NCBI RefSeq assembly: GCF_902859945.1
Contig: NZ_CADIKL010000016.1
Span: forward strand, 96,443 to 160,442
DNA: 64,000 nt
Direction: 5' to 3'
From: Paraburkholderia caffeinitolerans
GTDB taxonomy: Bacteria; Pseudomonadota; Gammaproteobacteria; Burkholderiales; Burkholderiaceae
Below, one piece after another: positions 43,305 to 53,302 of this stretch (positions are counted from its first letter, which is position 1; each line of letters starts with the position of its first letter). The notes below the pieces were generated by a model that ran no database searches, was not told where the DNA came from, and worked only from the letters and a program-made list of their open reading frames with translations. The translations under genes were made by a program, and so were the position numbers.

Positions 43305-45992
43305 ATGAGCACGCCCCTTAAAACCCTGATTACCAAGCTCAACACGACTAGCCGTCTCGCGGCCGAACGGGCGGCCAGTTCCTGCCTGTCGCGCGGGCAT
43401 TACGAAGTCGATCTTGAGCATCTGTTTCTTGCGCTGCTCGAAGAGCCGGCGTCCGATCTCGTGTGTGCGCTGCGCGCGTCGCGTATCGATCCGCATGCGG
43501 TGCGCGCCGATCTCGAGCGCGAATTGCAGCGCTTCAAGACGGGCAACGCGCGCACGCCGGTGTTTTCGCCGCATCTCGTCGTGCTGTTCGAGCAGGCCTG
43601 GCTGATCGCTTCGCTCGATACGCAAATCGGCCGCATCCGCTCGGGGCATTTGCTGCTCGCGCTGTTGAGCGCGCCGGATCTCGCGCAATTCGCGCAACGC
43701 ATGTCCACGCGTCTTGCCGGCGTGCCGGTGGCCGAACTCAAGCACCGCTTCGATGAATTGACAGAAGGATCGGTGGAAGGCGTGCCGCGCGATGCCGAAC
43801 GCAACGCATCGGACGACGCTGCTTCATCGGGAGACGCGCCGGCGCAAGCGGGCGCCGGCCCTTCGAAAACGCCGGCGCTCGACACCTATACGACCGATCT
43901 CACGCAGCGTGCGCGAGACGGCCATGTGGATCCGGTGATCGGCCGCGAAGGCGAGATCCGCCAGACCATCGACATCCTGATGCGCCGCCGCCAGAACAAT
44001 CCGATTCTCACGGGCGAGCCCGGTGTCGGTAAAACCGCGGTGGTCGAAGGACTCGCGCTGCGCATCGCTGAGGGCGACGTGCCCGAGCCGTTGCGCAAGG
44101 TTGCGCTGCGCGTGCTCGACATGGGCCTCTTGCAGGCCGGCGCGAGCGTGAAGGGCGAGTTCGAAAACCGCCTGAAAAGCGTGATCGACGAGGTCAAGAA
44201 GAGCCCGCAGCCCATCGTGCTGTTTATCGACGAAGCGCATACCATCATCGGCGCGGGCGGCCAGGCGGGCCAGAACGATGCGGCCAATCTGCTCAAGCCG
44301 GCGCTCGCGCGCGGGGAGTTGCGCACGATCGCGGCCACCACCTGGAGCGAGTACAAGAAGTACTTCGAGAAGGATGCGGCGCTTGCGCGGCGCTTCCAGG
44401 TCGTGAAGATCGAAGAGCCCGGCGAGGCGCTCGCGGCAGCGATGCTGCGCGGCATGACGAGCCTCATGGAGCGCCACTTCAATGTGCGCATTCTCGACGA
44501 GGCTATTACCGAAGCCGTGCGGCTTTCGCATCGCTACATTAGTGCGCGCCAGTTGCCCGACAAGGCGGTGAGCGTGCTCGACACCGCGTGCGCGAAGGTC
44601 GCGCTCGCGCATAGCTCGACGCCCGGCGCGATCGACGACGGCAAGCGCCGCATCGAACGCATCGATGCGGAAATCGCCGCGCTCGAACGCGAAGCGGCCA
44701 ATGGCGCCGCGCACGACGAACGCCTAGGCGAATTGCGTGCGCAGCGCGACGAGGCCGCCGCCGCCGTGGCCGAAGACGAGGCGCGCTACGTGAAGGAGCG
44801 CGAACTCGTCGCGCGGATCGCGGCGCTGCGCGGCCGCATCGACGCTGCGCGGGAAGAGGGCGCAGAGGAAAACGCTGCCGACCTCGCCCGCGACGCCGAT
44901 GCCGCGCGCGCGGAACTGCCCGCGCTGGTCGAGCAGTTGCACGTGCTGCAGGGCGATGGCCCGATGGTGCCGCTCCAGGTGGACGCGCACGTGGTGGCCG
45001 AAGTGGTGGCGTCGTGGACCGGCATTCCGCTGGGCCGCATGGTGAAGGACGAAATCAAGACCGTGCTCAACCTGAGCCCGCTGCTCGGCGAACGCGTGAT
45101 CGGCCAGGACCACGCGCTCGACGCGATCGCGCAGCGTGTGCGCACGGCGAATGCGAATCTCGAAGACCCGAATAAGCCGCGCGGCGTGTTCATGTTCGTG
45201 GGCCCCTCGGGCGTGGGCAAGACCGAAACCGCGCTGGCGCTTGCCGATATCCTCTATGGCGGCGAACGCAAGCTCGTGACCATCAACATGAGCGAGTACC
45301 AGGAGGCCCATAGCGTCTCGGGCCTGAAGGGCTCGCCGCCGGGCTATGTGGGTTACGGCGAAGGCGGCGTGCTCACCGAGGCTGTGCGCCGCAATCCTTA
45401 TTCGGTCGTGCTGCTCGACGAGGTCGAGAAGGCGCACCCCGACGTGCTGGAGATGTTCTTCCAGATCTTCGACAAGGGCACGATGGACGACGCCGAAGGG
45501 CGCGCCATCGATTTCCGCAACACGCTCATCATCCTGACTTCGAACGTGGGTTCGTCCGCCGTGATGCAGGCGTGCCTGAACAAGTCCGCCGAAGAATTGC
45601 CGGATGCCGACGCGCTTGCCGAATTGTTGCGTCCGCAACTTTACAAGACCTTCAAGCCCGCGTTTCTCGGGCGTATGAAGGTCGTTCCGTACTATCCGAT
45701 CTCCGACGACGTGCTCGCCGAGATCATCGAACTCAAGCTCGAACGCATTCGCCGGCGCATCGAGGCGAATCACGGCGCCGCCTTCGAGTGGGACGACTCG
45801 CTCGTGGAGGCCGTGCTGGCCCGCTGCACCGAAGTGGACTCGGGCGCGCGCAACGTCGATCACATCCTGAACGGCACGCTGCTGCCCGAGTTGGCGCAGC
45901 AGGTGCTCGAACGCATCGCGCAGGGCACCGCGCTCGCGAGCGTGGCGGTGCGTGCGAATGAGGCCGGCGAGTTCGAATACACCGTGAATTGA
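43305..45992 (+). CDS. tssH: T6SS sheath-disassembly ATPase TssH (ClpV)
   Basis: The 895-residue AAA+ protein has a ClpV N-domain (about 1-150, with SRGHYEVDLEHLFLALLE), then D1 with Walker A GEPGVGKT at 237-244 and D2 with GPSGVGKTE near residue 640. A middle helical insert (about 440-560) is shorter than the ClpB M-domain, and the pore loop GYVGYGEGG follows D2 Walker A. A disordered Ala/Ser-rich linker at 165-190 separates N-domain and D1. It recycles contracted TssBC sheath. The tssA start lies just after its stop (2 bp). Confidence 0.96.
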   Translation: MSTPLKTLITKLNTTSRLAAERAASSCLSRGHYEVDLEHLFLALLEEPASDLVCALRASRIDPHAVRADLERELQRFKTGNARTPVFSPHLVVLFEQAWLIASLDTQIGRIRSGHLLLALLSAPDLAQFAQRMSTRLAGVPVAELKHRFDELTEGSVEGVPRDAERNASDDAASSGDAPAQAGAGPSKTPALDTYTTDLTQRARDGHVDPVIGREGEIRQTIDILMRRRQNNPILTGEPGVGKTAVVEGLALRIAEGDVPEPLRKVALRVLDMGLLQAGASVKGEFENRLKSVIDEVKKSPQPIVLFIDEAHTIIGAGGQAGQNDAANLLKPALARGELRTIAATTWSEYKKYFEKDAALARRFQVVKIEEPGEALAAAMLRGMTSLMERHFNVRILDEAITEAVRLSHRYISARQLPDKAVSVLDTACAKVALAHSSTPGAIDDGKRRIERIDAEIAALEREAANGAAHDERLGELRAQRDEAAAAVAEDEARYVKERELVARIAALRGRIDAAREEGAEENAADLARDADAARAELPALVEQLHVLQGDGPMVPLQVDAHVVAEVVASWTGIPLGRMVKDEIKTVLNLSPLLGERVIGQDHALDAIAQRVRTANANLEDPNKPRGVFMFVGPSGVGKTETALALADILYGGERKLVTINMSEYQEAHSVSGLKGSPPGYVGYGEGGVLTEAVRRNPYSVVLLDEVEKAHPDVLEMFFQIFDKGTMDDAEGRAIDFRNTLIILTSNVGSSAVMQACLNKSAEELPDADALAELLRPQLYKTFKPAFLGRMKVVPYYPISDDVLAEIIELKLERIRRRIEANHGAAFEWDDSLVEAVLARCTEVDSGARNVDHILNGTLLPELAQQVLERIAQGTALASVAVRANEAGEFEYTVN

Positions 45993-45994
45993 CC

Positions 45995-47164
45995 ATGTCG
46001 ACCGACTACACCACGCAACTCGTGCCCATCTTTGCGCCCATCAACGACAGCTCGCCGTGCGGCGAGGATCTGCTGTTTTCCGCGGATTTCGACGCAATCG
46101 CGCACGCGCGCCGCTTCGACGATCCCTCGCTCGATCAGGGCGAATGGGTCACGGAGATCAAGGAGGCGGACTGGGGCTTCGTCGCCGAACGCTGCACCGA
46201 ACTGCTCGCCACGCAAACCAAGGATCTGCGCGTGGCCGTGTGGCTAACCGAGGCGTTGGCGATTCAGGACGGCATGCCCGGCCTCACGCAGGGCTACGCG
46301 GTTCTTACCGGGCTTGTCGAGCGCTTCTGGGATCATCTGCATCCGCTGCCCGAAGGCGACGACATCGAGTCGCGCCTCGGCAACGTGGCATGGCTAGCGG
46401 GGCGTTCGGCCGAACTGCTGCGCGCCGTCCCGCTAACGCAGTCGGGCACGCCGTTCAGCGCGCTCGACTGGGAGGTCGCGCAGCATGTCGCGCAGGCGAT
46501 CAAGCGCGATCCCGATAACGCGGCCGATATTGCGCGCGGCAAGCCCTCTGTCGAGCAGATCGATGCCTCGCGGCGCGCCACGGCGCCCGCGTTCTATGAA
46601 GCGTTGCTCGCGCAATTCAGGGCGTTCCAGACGGCGCTCGCGGCGCTCGACTACGAACTGGAGAGCCGCGCGGGCGACGCCGCGCCGAGCTTCCGGCAGA
46701 CGCGCGATGCGTTCGAGAGCGTCTACGGTCTGGTGACGCGTTTCGCACGCGACGTGGGTGTCGATCCGGACGCGGCGGCGAAGCAGGCGGAAGCATCGCA
46801 TGAGGCGGATACCCCGCAGCACGCTTCACAAGCAGTCCAAAACAATGTGCGTTCTACGCCGGAACGTGCGGAACCGAGCTTCAAGACCGTCTTGCCCCAC
46901 GAGGAACCCGTGCAGCAGACCTCCAATCGTGTTCATGGCCACGTGCATGGCGGCATTCAGAGCCGTGCAGACGCCGTCGCGCAACTGCGCGCGGTGGCAG
47001 ATTATTTCCGAGCCACGGAGCCGCATAGCCCGGTGGCCTATCTCGCCGACAAGGCGGCCGAATGGGCCGGCATGCCGCTGCATCAGTGGCTGGCGACGGT
47101 GGTGAAGGACGACAGCACGCTCTCGCATATCCGCGAGATGCTGGGTGTGAAGAACGAAGAGTGA
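45995..47164 (+). CDS. tssA: T6SS cap/baseplate protein TssA (ImpA N-terminal domain)
   Basis: The 389-residue protein has the ImpA N-terminal domain at about 8-120 (LVPIFAPINDSSPCGEDLLF, LDQGEWVTEIKEADWGFVAE, LTEALAIQDGMPGLTQGYAV). An Ala/Glu-rich linker near 260-320 and a C-terminal helical domain (SRADAVAQLRAVADYFRATEPHSP split by a turn, then WAGMPLHQWLATV) follow. The C-terminal class decides whether TssA forms a cap or a ring, which cannot be fixed here. ATG 45995 was preferred to the upstream TTG. Last gene of the rightward operon. Confidence 0.93.
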   Translation: MSTDYTTQLVPIFAPINDSSPCGEDLLFSADFDAIAHARRFDDPSLDQGEWVTEIKEADWGFVAERCTELLATQTKDLRVAVWLTEALAIQDGMPGLTQGYAVLTGLVERFWDHLHPLPEGDDIESRLGNVAWLAGRSAELLRAVPLTQSGTPFSALDWEVAQHVAQAIKRDPDNAADIARGKPSVEQIDASRRATAPAFYEALLAQFRAFQTALAALDYELESRAGDAAPSFRQTRDAFESVYGLVTRFARDVGVDPDAAAKQAEASHEADTPQHASQAVQNNVRSTPERAEPSFKTVLPHEEPVQQTSNRVHGHVHGGIQSRADAVAQLRAVADYFRATEPHSPVAYLADKAAEWAGMPLHQWLATVVKDDSTLSHIREMLGVKNEE

Positions 47165-47178
47165 TGCGGTGATGCGGA

Positions 47179-47211
47179 GTCGACCGGGAGAAGGGTGCCT
47201 GCCCGGTCGAC
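47179..47211. terminator. Hairpin between convergent tssA and the OmpA gene
   Basis: GTCGACCGGG at 47179-47188 pairs with CCCGGTCGAC at 47202-47211 around a 13-nt loop. The outer bases GCGG/CCGC extend the stem with a 2-nt bulge. It lies 14 bp after the tssA stop and 35 bp beyond the OmpA gene stop, and could serve both. Confidence 0.6.
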
Positions 47212-47246
47212 CGCATTAACGAAGCGCGGGCGAAGCCTCAAAGGTT

Positions 47247-48224
47247 TCAAAGACCCGCGCGGAACTCGATACGGCGATTGCGCGCGCGCCCTTCGGCCGT
47301 GTCGTTCGAAGCCACGGGCTGGTCGGGGCCGACGCCGTCGGTCGTGAGCTGTTGCGGCGAGATGCCCTTGCCGACGAGGTAGCCCTTCACCGTATCCGCG
47401 CGCGCCTGGCTCAGCGCGATATTCGATGCGCGATTGCCTGAGTTGTCGGTGTGGCCGATGATCTCCACGGTACGCGTGTTCATTTTCGCGAGCACGGCCG
47501 CCATCTGGTCGAGAATCGCGCGGCCCTGGGGCGCGAGTGTGGCGCTGCCGGTTTCGAATTCGATCGTGCGGTTCGCCAGCGTCTGGTCGAGCAGCCCCTG
47601 CTCGGACGCGCTCACACGCAGGCCGTTGCGGATGGTGTAGGTGGGATTGAGCGCGTTGGCCATGTCGCTGGCGATCTGCTGGCGTTGCGCTTCGTTGCCT
47701 ACTTCGCCGCGCACCTCGATCTGGGTGCCGTCGATCTTCAGTTGTCCTTTGTGCACCTGCTTGAGCTGAGGGTTGATCAGCTTCTGCACGTTCGCCGACC
47801 AGTTGGGCGGCGTGGCCACGTCGCCCACTTCGATTTGATCGACCACGTTCGCCGCGCCATAGGTGTCGCGCAGGCGTTGCAGCACGGCGGAGTGCGTCGC
47901 TTCGTCGGGCACCTTGCCGCCCACCACGACCTGGCCCGGCGTCGTGTTCGCCGGCGCGGGCATCGAGCTCGCGGTACCGCGCGCGCCGGAAGCGGAGGGC
48001 GCATTCACCGCCCCAGCAGCTACACCGGTTGCACTGGCCACATCGCCAGAGGACGCGGCGCCAGGCAGCGCCGTGGTGCGGATCTGTCCGCCGCTCGTAT
48101 CCACGGGCGTGACGCGCGCGGGGCTGGCTTCGTCGGCAAACGCGGGCGCACCGAAAGCGCCAAGCGCCAGCGCGACCGCTGCGGCGAGCGCGCCGCGCTT
48201 ATGCATCTCAAACACGGCGGCCAT
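47247..48224 (-). CDS. OmpA-family peptidoglycan-binding protein with BON-like domains (T6SS-associated)
   Basis: The protein of about 325 residues has a signal peptide (ALAAAVALALGAFGAPAFA), an Ala/Ser/Pro-rich linker, two BON-like repeats (VVVGGKVPDEATHSAVLQRL, and GQLKIDGTQIEVRGEVGNEA) and a C-terminal OmpA domain. The latter shows IEFETGSATLAPQGRAILD, the EIIGHTDNSG motif and NIALSQARADTVKGYL. It probably anchors the secretion apparatus to the cell wall, since TssL here lacks such a domain. GGGGAG before ATG 48224 supports a start that overlaps tagF by 17 bp; ATG 48206 is the alternative. Confidence 0.85.
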   Translation of the reverse strand: MAAVFEMHKRGALAAAVALALGAFGAPAFADEASPARVTPVDTSGGQIRTTALPGAASSGDVASATGVAAGAVNAPSASGARGTASSMPAPANTTPGQVVVGGKVPDEATHSAVLQRLRDTYGAANVVDQIEVGDVATPPNWSANVQKLINPQLKQVHKGQLKIDGTQIEVRGEVGNEAQRQQIASDMANALNPTYTIRNGLRVSASEQGLLDQTLANRTIEFETGSATLAPQGRAILDQMAAVLAKMNTRTVEIIGHTDNSGNRASNIALSQARADTVKGYLVGKGISPQQLTTDGVGPDQPVASNDTAEGRARNRRIEFRAGL

Positions 48225-49218
48225 CGACCGGCTCCCCGATGAAAGCCTCGCGGAACGTGTCGATCGAGACGCGCAGCGACAGTTGCGGCTGGTCGAGGTA
48301 GCTGACGAGTTTGCTGATGCCATGGTCGTTCTGTGCCTGTTCGTCGACCCACTCGGGGTCGTCGATATCGATGTTATGGGCGGCGTAGGTTTGCGGATCG
48401 ACCACGCTGTGCAGGGTTTTCGGGGAAGCGCCGTTAAAGCCGACGATGAGCCGTTCGCGCTGCGCGATGGTGCCCATGAAAATGGCCAGTTCGAAGTCGG
48501 CCTTCGAGACGAACGGCGCGATCAGTTCGAGCCAGAACGCCGCCACGAGGCTGCGATAGAACGGATCGACGGGCAAGGGCAGTGTGAGGCCGCGTTCGAG
48601 ATGAGCCGTGCCGCTCGTCATCACGGGGCGCAGCAGCGAGCCGAGCGCGAGCATCGCGCCGCGCAGGCGCACCGGATGGCCGCTCGCGAGCAGCATTTGC
48701 TCGAGTCCCGAGAGCGTCTGATGCTCGACGAAATCGGCGAAAGTGCCGTCGTGCGGATTGCCCGCGCCGCCCACGTCCACCGGCACGTGCATCTCGCCGA
48801 GCGCCTGCAGCGCGCCGGCCGGCTCGCTCGTGCCCAACAGCGGCTGCATCTGCGCGCAAACGCGCGACCAGAGGCGCGCGAGCGCGAGCGGGCTGCGCGC
48901 GAGAAACGCAAGCGGCTGCTCGACTTCGAGCGCCGTGGCCGCGAGAAACGGAAAGCGCCGCGACGACTGGTCGTGGCTCGGCACCATATGCCCCGCGATC
49001 GCGAGCTTGCTCTGCGAGCCGAGGAACGCGAAATGCATCGGCTGCGCTTCTTCGTAGACGATCTTCCAGCGCGGATCGTCGGTGAGCATGTCCATGGCTT
49101 CGGCAATCCAGCGGTCGAGCGTTTGCAGAAGCTGCGGATTGTGTGGGCTCTTCACGAAGTCGCCGCGCGACGGGATCTTGCCGAAGTAGGCGATCTGCGC
49201 CTGAACGGTTTGCGTCAT
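48208..49218 (-). CDS. tagF: T6SS accessory protein TagF
   Basis: The 336-residue protein starts QIAYFGKIPSRGDFVKSPHN, the TagF signature, followed by WIAEAMDMLTDDPRWK and a conserved GHMVPSHDQSSRRFPFL segment. A second domain follows from about 150. TagF represses assembly post-translationally by binding Fha in other species. No fha, ppkA or pppA gene lies in the window, so its partner is unclear. Its start overlaps the tssM stop by 4 bp. Confidence 0.9.
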   Translation of the reverse strand: MTQTVQAQIAYFGKIPSRGDFVKSPHNPQLLQTLDRWIAEAMDMLTDDPRWKIVYEEAQPMHFAFLGSQSKLAIAGHMVPSHDQSSRRFPFLAATALEVEQPLAFLARSPLALARLWSRVCAQMQPLLGTSEPAGALQALGEMHVPVDVGGAGNPHDGTFADFVEHQTLSGLEQMLLASGHPVRLRGAMLALGSLLRPVMTSGTAHLERGLTLPLPVDPFYRSLVAAFWLELIAPFVSKADFELAIFMGTIAQRERLIVGFNGASPKTLHSVVDPQTYAAHNIDIDDPEWVDEQAQNDHGISKLVSYLDQPQLSLRVSIDTFREAFIGEPVDGRRV

Positions 49219-52200
49219 TGCGCCTCCCCCGCGTTATTGTTGGCGCCCGTGGCGTTGGCCGTCGTGACCGCGCCGCCGGGCGCATTGTTGTTCTGCGCGT
49301 TGTTGGAGCCAGGCGCGCCAGGCGCACCCGGTGCATTGGGATTGGCGCCCGCCGGACCCACGTTCGCGATCGAGGAAGGCAGTTGCACGCCGCTCAACCC
49401 CTGCTGTTGCGGCGCATTGCCGGACGAGGCCGTGGGCTGCGAGGTGCTGATGATGCGCATGCTCACCGAAATCGTCACGCTGCCTTGCGTCCACGTGAGA
49501 TCGAAGGTGCCGTCCGGTTTGCGGCTGCGCTGCGCCGAATTGATCAGCTTCTCGAGACCATAGCGGCCCGGCTCGTTTACGAGTTGGATCGTGCGGCCGT
49601 CGAAGGTGGTCGCGGAGAGCGTCGCGCCCGGCGTGCCCTGCGGGTTCGGCCACACGAAGTTGGCCCACTGCGGCGGCGTGTTGCGGTAGCGCAGTTGCTG
49701 GCCATCGATCGCAATCGTGTACTCGGTCGTGCCGCTCGAAGGCTGCGGCAGGATCTGGAACACGGTCTGCGGCTCGCTCGAACCCGCGCTGGTGCTCGCC
49801 GCGCCGCCCGCGAGCGGTGCGACCCAGCGCGCGAAGCTGTTGGTGAAGTCGGGCATGAGCGAGAGGCCCATGTCGCCCCACGTGCGCGCGGTGAGCGTGT
49901 CGCCGCGGCGCACCGCGAGCGGCCCGAGCGTGGTGCTCACGAACTTCGAGATCGCGCCGTCCGGGCCGAAGGTCTGGGCGATTTCGCTGGAGCCCGCTTC
50001 GATCTTCGCCGTGCTCGAGAACGGATACTTGTTCGCGAGCGAGGCCTGGAAGGGCTGATACACCTGCGCGTTCCACACCTTGTTCACTTCCGCGCTGGCT
50101 GGCTGGATCACCACCGCATACGCCTGCATAAGCGGGCGAACGAGCAGCGGGCGCAGCGCCTTGCGCTGGTCGTCGGTGAGGCCGGTGAGCATCTGCTCGT
50201 CGACGAACTTCAGCGAATCGGCGAGTTCGGAGCCGCTGCCGTCGAGCGTCTGCTGCATCAGCTGGCGTGCGCCCGGTCCCGGATCGCCCTGGTTCTTGAT
50301 GGTGTTAAAGCGCGTGCGCACCTTCGAGAGCGAGTCCATATAGCCCTTGAGCATCGAGCCGTTTTCGTGCTTGACGACGATGCGCCCAAGACCCGCGAAC
50401 GCCTGGCCGATCGGACCCATTGGCATCTGGACCGGATTGCCGTTGATGTCGATGTTCGCCTGGATCGGGCCGCTCGTGGTGCGCGAGAAGACGTTCTTGA
50501 ACCAGCCCATGATGCCGCTTTGCGCCTGCTTCAGCGTGGTGTTGACTAGCGACGGGTTATCCCACGAGGTCTGGTCGTACGCGGTTTCGAGGATCTTGCG
50601 GATCGGCGAATCTTGCGGGTCGCCAAGGCGGTTCATCGCGTCCACGGCCTGGCCGAAGCTGCCGAAATCCTGCACGGCAATGCCCTGCATGAACTTCTGC
50701 CAGTGCTGCGCATACTCGGTCTTGTACATGCCGACCAGGGTCTTCTGGATCTGCTCGGGGCTGCCTTCGAGCGTCAGGTCGTCGCTGGCCGAGGTGTTGA
50801 GCACCCAGTCCTTCGCCTGCAGTTCCTTGGTGGCGGCTTCGCGAATCGCGGGCTGCACATACTGGAACCACGCTTCGCGCGTGAAGGTGCCGGGAATCGC
50901 GTAGCTGCCCGCCACGAGCGACGAGTTGCCGTCGCCGACGATACGCGCCACCGTCATGGGCGCGAAACGCGTGGAGGCGCGCGCCTTGATTTCTTCATAG
51001 ACGCGCTGGCGCGCCGGCATGCCGCGCACCACGTGGCGCAAGTCTTCGCGCGTCTGGTCGACGATCGCGAGGTTCGCGTTGATCATCGGCCAGTCGTCGT
51101 CGGATACGCGCGCGAGATAGAAGGTGATCATGCGCTCGGCGCTCTTGATCATCTCGTCGCGAGGCATGTTGCCGCGATTCTGTTCGAGCCAGCCGCGCCA
51201 GAAGCGCGCGATCTGGTCGGTGAGGTGGGCGGCTTCCACATGACGCTTGTCGGAGAGCATCAGGTAGGTCTTGAGCGCGTTGTACGCGTCCTCGACGCTG
51301 GTGGGCGACGCATCGCTATAGAGGCCGCCCTGGTTCGCGTTCGCCATGGCCGCGCGCGCGGAAACCGGCGCCGCGCCCGATTCGGGCGCGTGCGTCATGG
51401 GCGCGAGCTGGTCGGGATGCGCATCGACTTCCTTGAGGAAGCCTTCGACATTCTGCGAGACCGGCGCGAGCAGGATCTGGCGCACGCCGTTGTAGTACTC
51501 CTGCAGCAGATGCTGCTCGACGCGGTCGCCCTGATACAGGCCCAGCGACACCGCGAGCGGTTTGCTGCGGCGGAACTGCTCGAGCTGCTCGATGCGGTCT
51601 TCGAGAATGTCCATTGCCTGCAGGCGCGATTGCAGGTCGTTGCGGTTCTGCTGGAGCTTTTCGACGTTGTCGAGGTCGGCCTGAACGTTGGCCACAAGCT
51701 GCTGGTTGTTGATCGCCGACCATGTCCAGCCGCCGAGCGCCAGCGCGAGCGCGGCCACCACGCCAAAGAACGTGGCGTAGCGCAGGCGCGTCTTGGCGGG
51801 GCTCGCGAATTGGCGGACTGTTTGCTTGTCGGCGAAAATCACCTTGGAAAACAGGTCTTTCAGGAAGAAGCCGTTTTTTGAGAACGCTGCTTGCGGCTTG
51901 GGCAGGCTGTCGGTCGAGAGCGTGAAGCGATTGGCGATGCGCTGTGCGGCGGCGCTGTTGGTCTCGCCTTCCTGCAATGCGCTCGTGAAGTAGAAGCCCC
52001 GGAAAATGGGCTTGTACTGGAACGGATTGTTCTCGAACAGCGTGGCGAGGAACGCGCGCAGCGCGGGCTTGATGGTGGAAAACTCGAGCGGGAAGCTCAG
52101 TTGACCGGGCGTGAGCGCGTTGCCGCGGCTGATCGACATCTGCGCGATGCTGATTTCCTTGAGGCCGTCGTAGAGCTCTTCGAAGCGCTCGTCGAACAGC

Positions 52201-53108
52201 GTGACGACGTCGCGCTTTTCGTCGGGCTCGTAGGGCAGGGTGGCGCCCCAGACGCGGTCGTATTCGTTGCGGTCGCTGCCGCTGAAGAATTCCGTGAAGC
52301 CCGTGATGAGGTCGACCTTCGTGAACATCACGTAGACCGGCGCGAACACTTCGAGCTTTTCGGTGAGCTCCTGCACGCGCTGGCGCAGGTTCTTCGCGAG
52401 ATTGATCGCGAATTCGGGGCGGTTGCCCGTGAGCTCGGCAATGCTGGCTGTCACGATGATGCCGTTGATGGGCGCCTTCGGGCGATAGCGCTTGAGCAGG
52501 CCGAGAAAGCCGAGCCATTCGCCGCGGTCTTCCTCGTGCACCGAGTAGCGGCCCGCCGTATCGAGCAGAATGCCTTCGGTCGTGAAGAACCAGTCGCAGT
52601 TACGCGTGCCGCCGATGCCGTGCACGATGGCGTCTTTCTTGTCGGCGAAGGGAAACTGCAGGCCCGAGTTGAGCACGGCGCTGCTTTTGCCCGCCGCCGG
52701 ATTGCCGATCACGATGTACCACGGCAGTTCGTAAAGCGCCGAGCCGCCCGAAAGCTGGCCGATCTTCGACGTCTTGATGGTCTTGACCGTGTCGACGAGG
52801 CGCGTGCGCAGTACGTCGAGTTCGGCTTCTTTGCCGCTCGCGGCAGCGGCGGCGGCGCTGCTGGTGCTTTCGACCTGGGCCTGCTGCTCGAGCATATTGC
52901 CGAGATTGTTATTGGCGCGGCGCACGCGGATGCGGCGCACGATCCACACGAGCAGGCACAGGGCGAGCACCGCGCCGAGCACGACCACGACCCATACCGG
53001 ATCGATTTGCAGTTTGTCGGCGGCAAAGGACAGGATCGAGGCCAGCGCGATGAAGCCGAGAATGGAAATCGTGCGCTTGTCGGTCAACCCGTTGAGGAAG
53101 CGTTGCAT
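49215..53108 (-). CDS. tssM: T6SS inner-membrane channel protein TssM (IcmF)
   Basis: The 1297-residue protein has two N-terminal membrane helices (about 14-30 and 37-57), a cytoplasmic GTPase-like domain with Walker A GNPAAGKSS at 135-143 and DTAGRY near 186, and a third helix near 460. A long periplasmic part binds TssJ. The C-terminal 80 residues are Asn/Ala/Gly/Pro-rich and low in complexity (ending near NNAQNNNAPGGAV). The intact Walker A suggests nucleotide binding. It forms the trans-envelope complex with TssL and TssJ. Confidence 0.96.
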   Translation of the reverse strand: MQRFLNGLTDKRTISILGFIALASILSFAADKLQIDPVWVVVVLGAVLALCLLVWIVRRIRVRRANNNLGNMLEQQAQVESTSSAAAAAASGKEAELDVLRTRLVDTVKTIKTSKIGQLSGGSALYELPWYIVIGNPAAGKSSAVLNSGLQFPFADKKDAIVHGIGGTRNCDWFFTTEGILLDTAGRYSVHEEDRGEWLGFLGLLKRYRPKAPINGIIVTASIAELTGNRPEFAINLAKNLRQRVQELTEKLEVFAPVYVMFTKVDLITGFTEFFSGSDRNEYDRVWGATLPYEPDEKRDVVTLFDERFEELYDGLKEISIAQMSISRGNALTPGQLSFPLEFSTIKPALRAFLATLFENNPFQYKPIFRGFYFTSALQEGETNSAAAQRIANRFTLSTDSLPKPQAAFSKNGFFLKDLFSKVIFADKQTVRQFASPAKTRLRYATFFGVVAALALALGGWTWSAINNQQLVANVQADLDNVEKLQQNRNDLQSRLQAMDILEDRIEQLEQFRRSKPLAVSLGLYQGDRVEQHLLQEYYNGVRQILLAPVSQNVEGFLKEVDAHPDQLAPMTHAPESGAAPVSARAAMANANQGGLYSDASPTSVEDAYNALKTYLMLSDKRHVEAAHLTDQIARFWRGWLEQNRGNMPRDEMIKSAERMITFYLARVSDDDWPMINANLAIVDQTREDLRHVVRGMPARQRVYEEIKARASTRFAPMTVARIVGDGNSSLVAGSYAIPGTFTREAWFQYVQPAIREAATKELQAKDWVLNTSASDDLTLEGSPEQIQKTLVGMYKTEYAQHWQKFMQGIAVQDFGSFGQAVDAMNRLGDPQDSPIRKILETAYDQTSWDNPSLVNTTLKQAQSGIMGWFKNVFSRTTSGPIQANIDINGNPVQMPMGPIGQAFAGLGRIVVKHENGSMLKGYMDSLSKVRTRFNTIKNQGDPGPGARQLMQQTLDGSGSELADSLKFVDEQMLTGLTDDQRKALRPLLVRPLMQAYAVVIQPASAEVNKVWNAQVYQPFQASLANKYPFSSTAKIEAGSSEIAQTFGPDGAISKFVSTTLGPLAVRRGDTLTARTWGDMGLSLMPDFTNSFARWVAPLAGGAASTSAGSSEPQTVFQILPQPSSGTTEYTIAIDGQQLRYRNTPPQWANFVWPNPQGTPGATLSATTFDGRTIQLVNEPGRYGLEKLINSAQRSRKPDGTFDLTWTQGSVTISVSMRIISTSQPTASSGNAPQQQGLSGVQLPSSIANVGPAGANPNAPGAPGAPGSNNAQNNNAPGGAVTTANATGANNNAGEAQ

Positions 53109-53302
53109 AAGCCGGTCAGGTCCTGGTGCTTTGAGTGCTGTTCTGGTGATCCGCGGCGGCCGCGGCGGGCCGCATGAGCTTATCGGCGTTCGGTTGCGAA
53201 ACCGTGTCGCGCGTGTCGGCGGATGGTGCTAATTCGGCGAAGTGAGCGGTGAAACTAGCCGTGAAGCGGGCAGGGCGCGTCAATGTCATATTCATTGGCG
53301 CG

